Source: Phallusia mammillata | Lineage: Eukaryota; Chordata; Ascidiacea; Phlebobranchia; Ascidiidae | Reading direction: 5' to 3' | Assembly (NCBI GenBank): GCA_003260075.1 | Contig: QLIY01000063.1 | Coordinates: 39,406 to 103,405 of the forward strand | Length of the DNA: 64,000 bases | Shown: piece by piece, positions 63,817 through 64,000 of the stretch | Layout of the letters: each line of letters opens with the position of its first letter | Position numbering within the stretch: the first letter of the stretch is position 1 | Made by a program: the position numbers and the translations under genes | Notes under the pieces: generated by a model | Told to the model about the DNA's origin: nothing | What the model saw: only the letters and a program-made list of their open reading frames with translations | Databases searched by the model: none

Positions 63817-64000
63817 CTGTAACAAGACGTCAAAAAACTAGAAAAGTGGCTTTCTGATATACTTCCATTTTATATATTCTATACGATATTTACCAATTCA
63901 CTACACTATACACAATTTTATCTACATACATGATTGTTTTTGCAAGCAAAAACGAATGGGTCCCCACACGCGTGTTTATGCGGATTTACGGTAAACCTAT

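Overview
This is animal nuclear DNA: AT-rich, with multi-exon genes, mostly GT-AG introns of about 50 bp to a few kb, and many small transposon remnants. The gene set (orexin-type receptor, Mos kinase, factor inhibiting HIF, DNA polymerase eta, APC3/CDC27) reads as an invertebrate deuterostome. Gene compactness, closeness to vertebrate families and frequent allele-like differences fit a tunicate best. That placement is inference, not proof.

Layout. 262-2949 (-) is a four-exon, Ser/Asp/Glu-rich protein whose last residues resemble the RAD51-binding motif of RAD51AP1/RAD51AP2. 4942-7105 (+) is a three-exon GT10 alpha-1,3-fucosyltransferase. 11138-14694 (-) is an eight-exon Mos-like kinase. 15685-23490 (-) is a ten-exon orexin/allatotropin-type GPCR with a complete hAT-like element in intron 5. 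25058-25551 is a second hAT-like element next to an unidentified small ORF. 26632-31209 (+) is factor inhibiting HIF (HIF1AN). 31.2-39.4 kb is gene-poor. 39731-46283 (-) is an unidentified two-helix membrane protein. 49747-57761 (+) is DNA polymerase eta with part of its catalytic exons present twice. 58184-63816 (-) is the C-terminal two thirds of CDC27/APC3, which runs off the right edge.

Exon models were built by hand. For each gene, splice sites and reading phase agree across all exons, and total coding length is a multiple of three (for CDC27, over the exons in the window). There is no operon logic: neighbours are functionally unrelated, although three of them (RAD51AP-like, polymerase eta, CDC27) act in DNA repair or the cell cycle.

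The most striking large-scale structure is a set of about 29 pure C or G runs. Most are 10-13 nt and five are 24-97 nt. Most short runs sit exactly between two near-identical copies of the same 50-200 bp (once about 740 bp). I read these as uncollapsed haplotype overlaps joined by homopolymer filler, that is, assembly artefacts. They break or duplicate exons of the polymerase eta, CDC27 and two-helix membrane protein genes. The strongest biological novelties are two hAT-like elements with perfect 8-bp target duplications and repeat-built interiors, hammerhead-ribozyme motifs in a Penelope-like repeat, a polymerase eta carrying a UBM-like motif beside its UBZ finger, and an orexin-type receptor with NRW in place of DRW/DRY.
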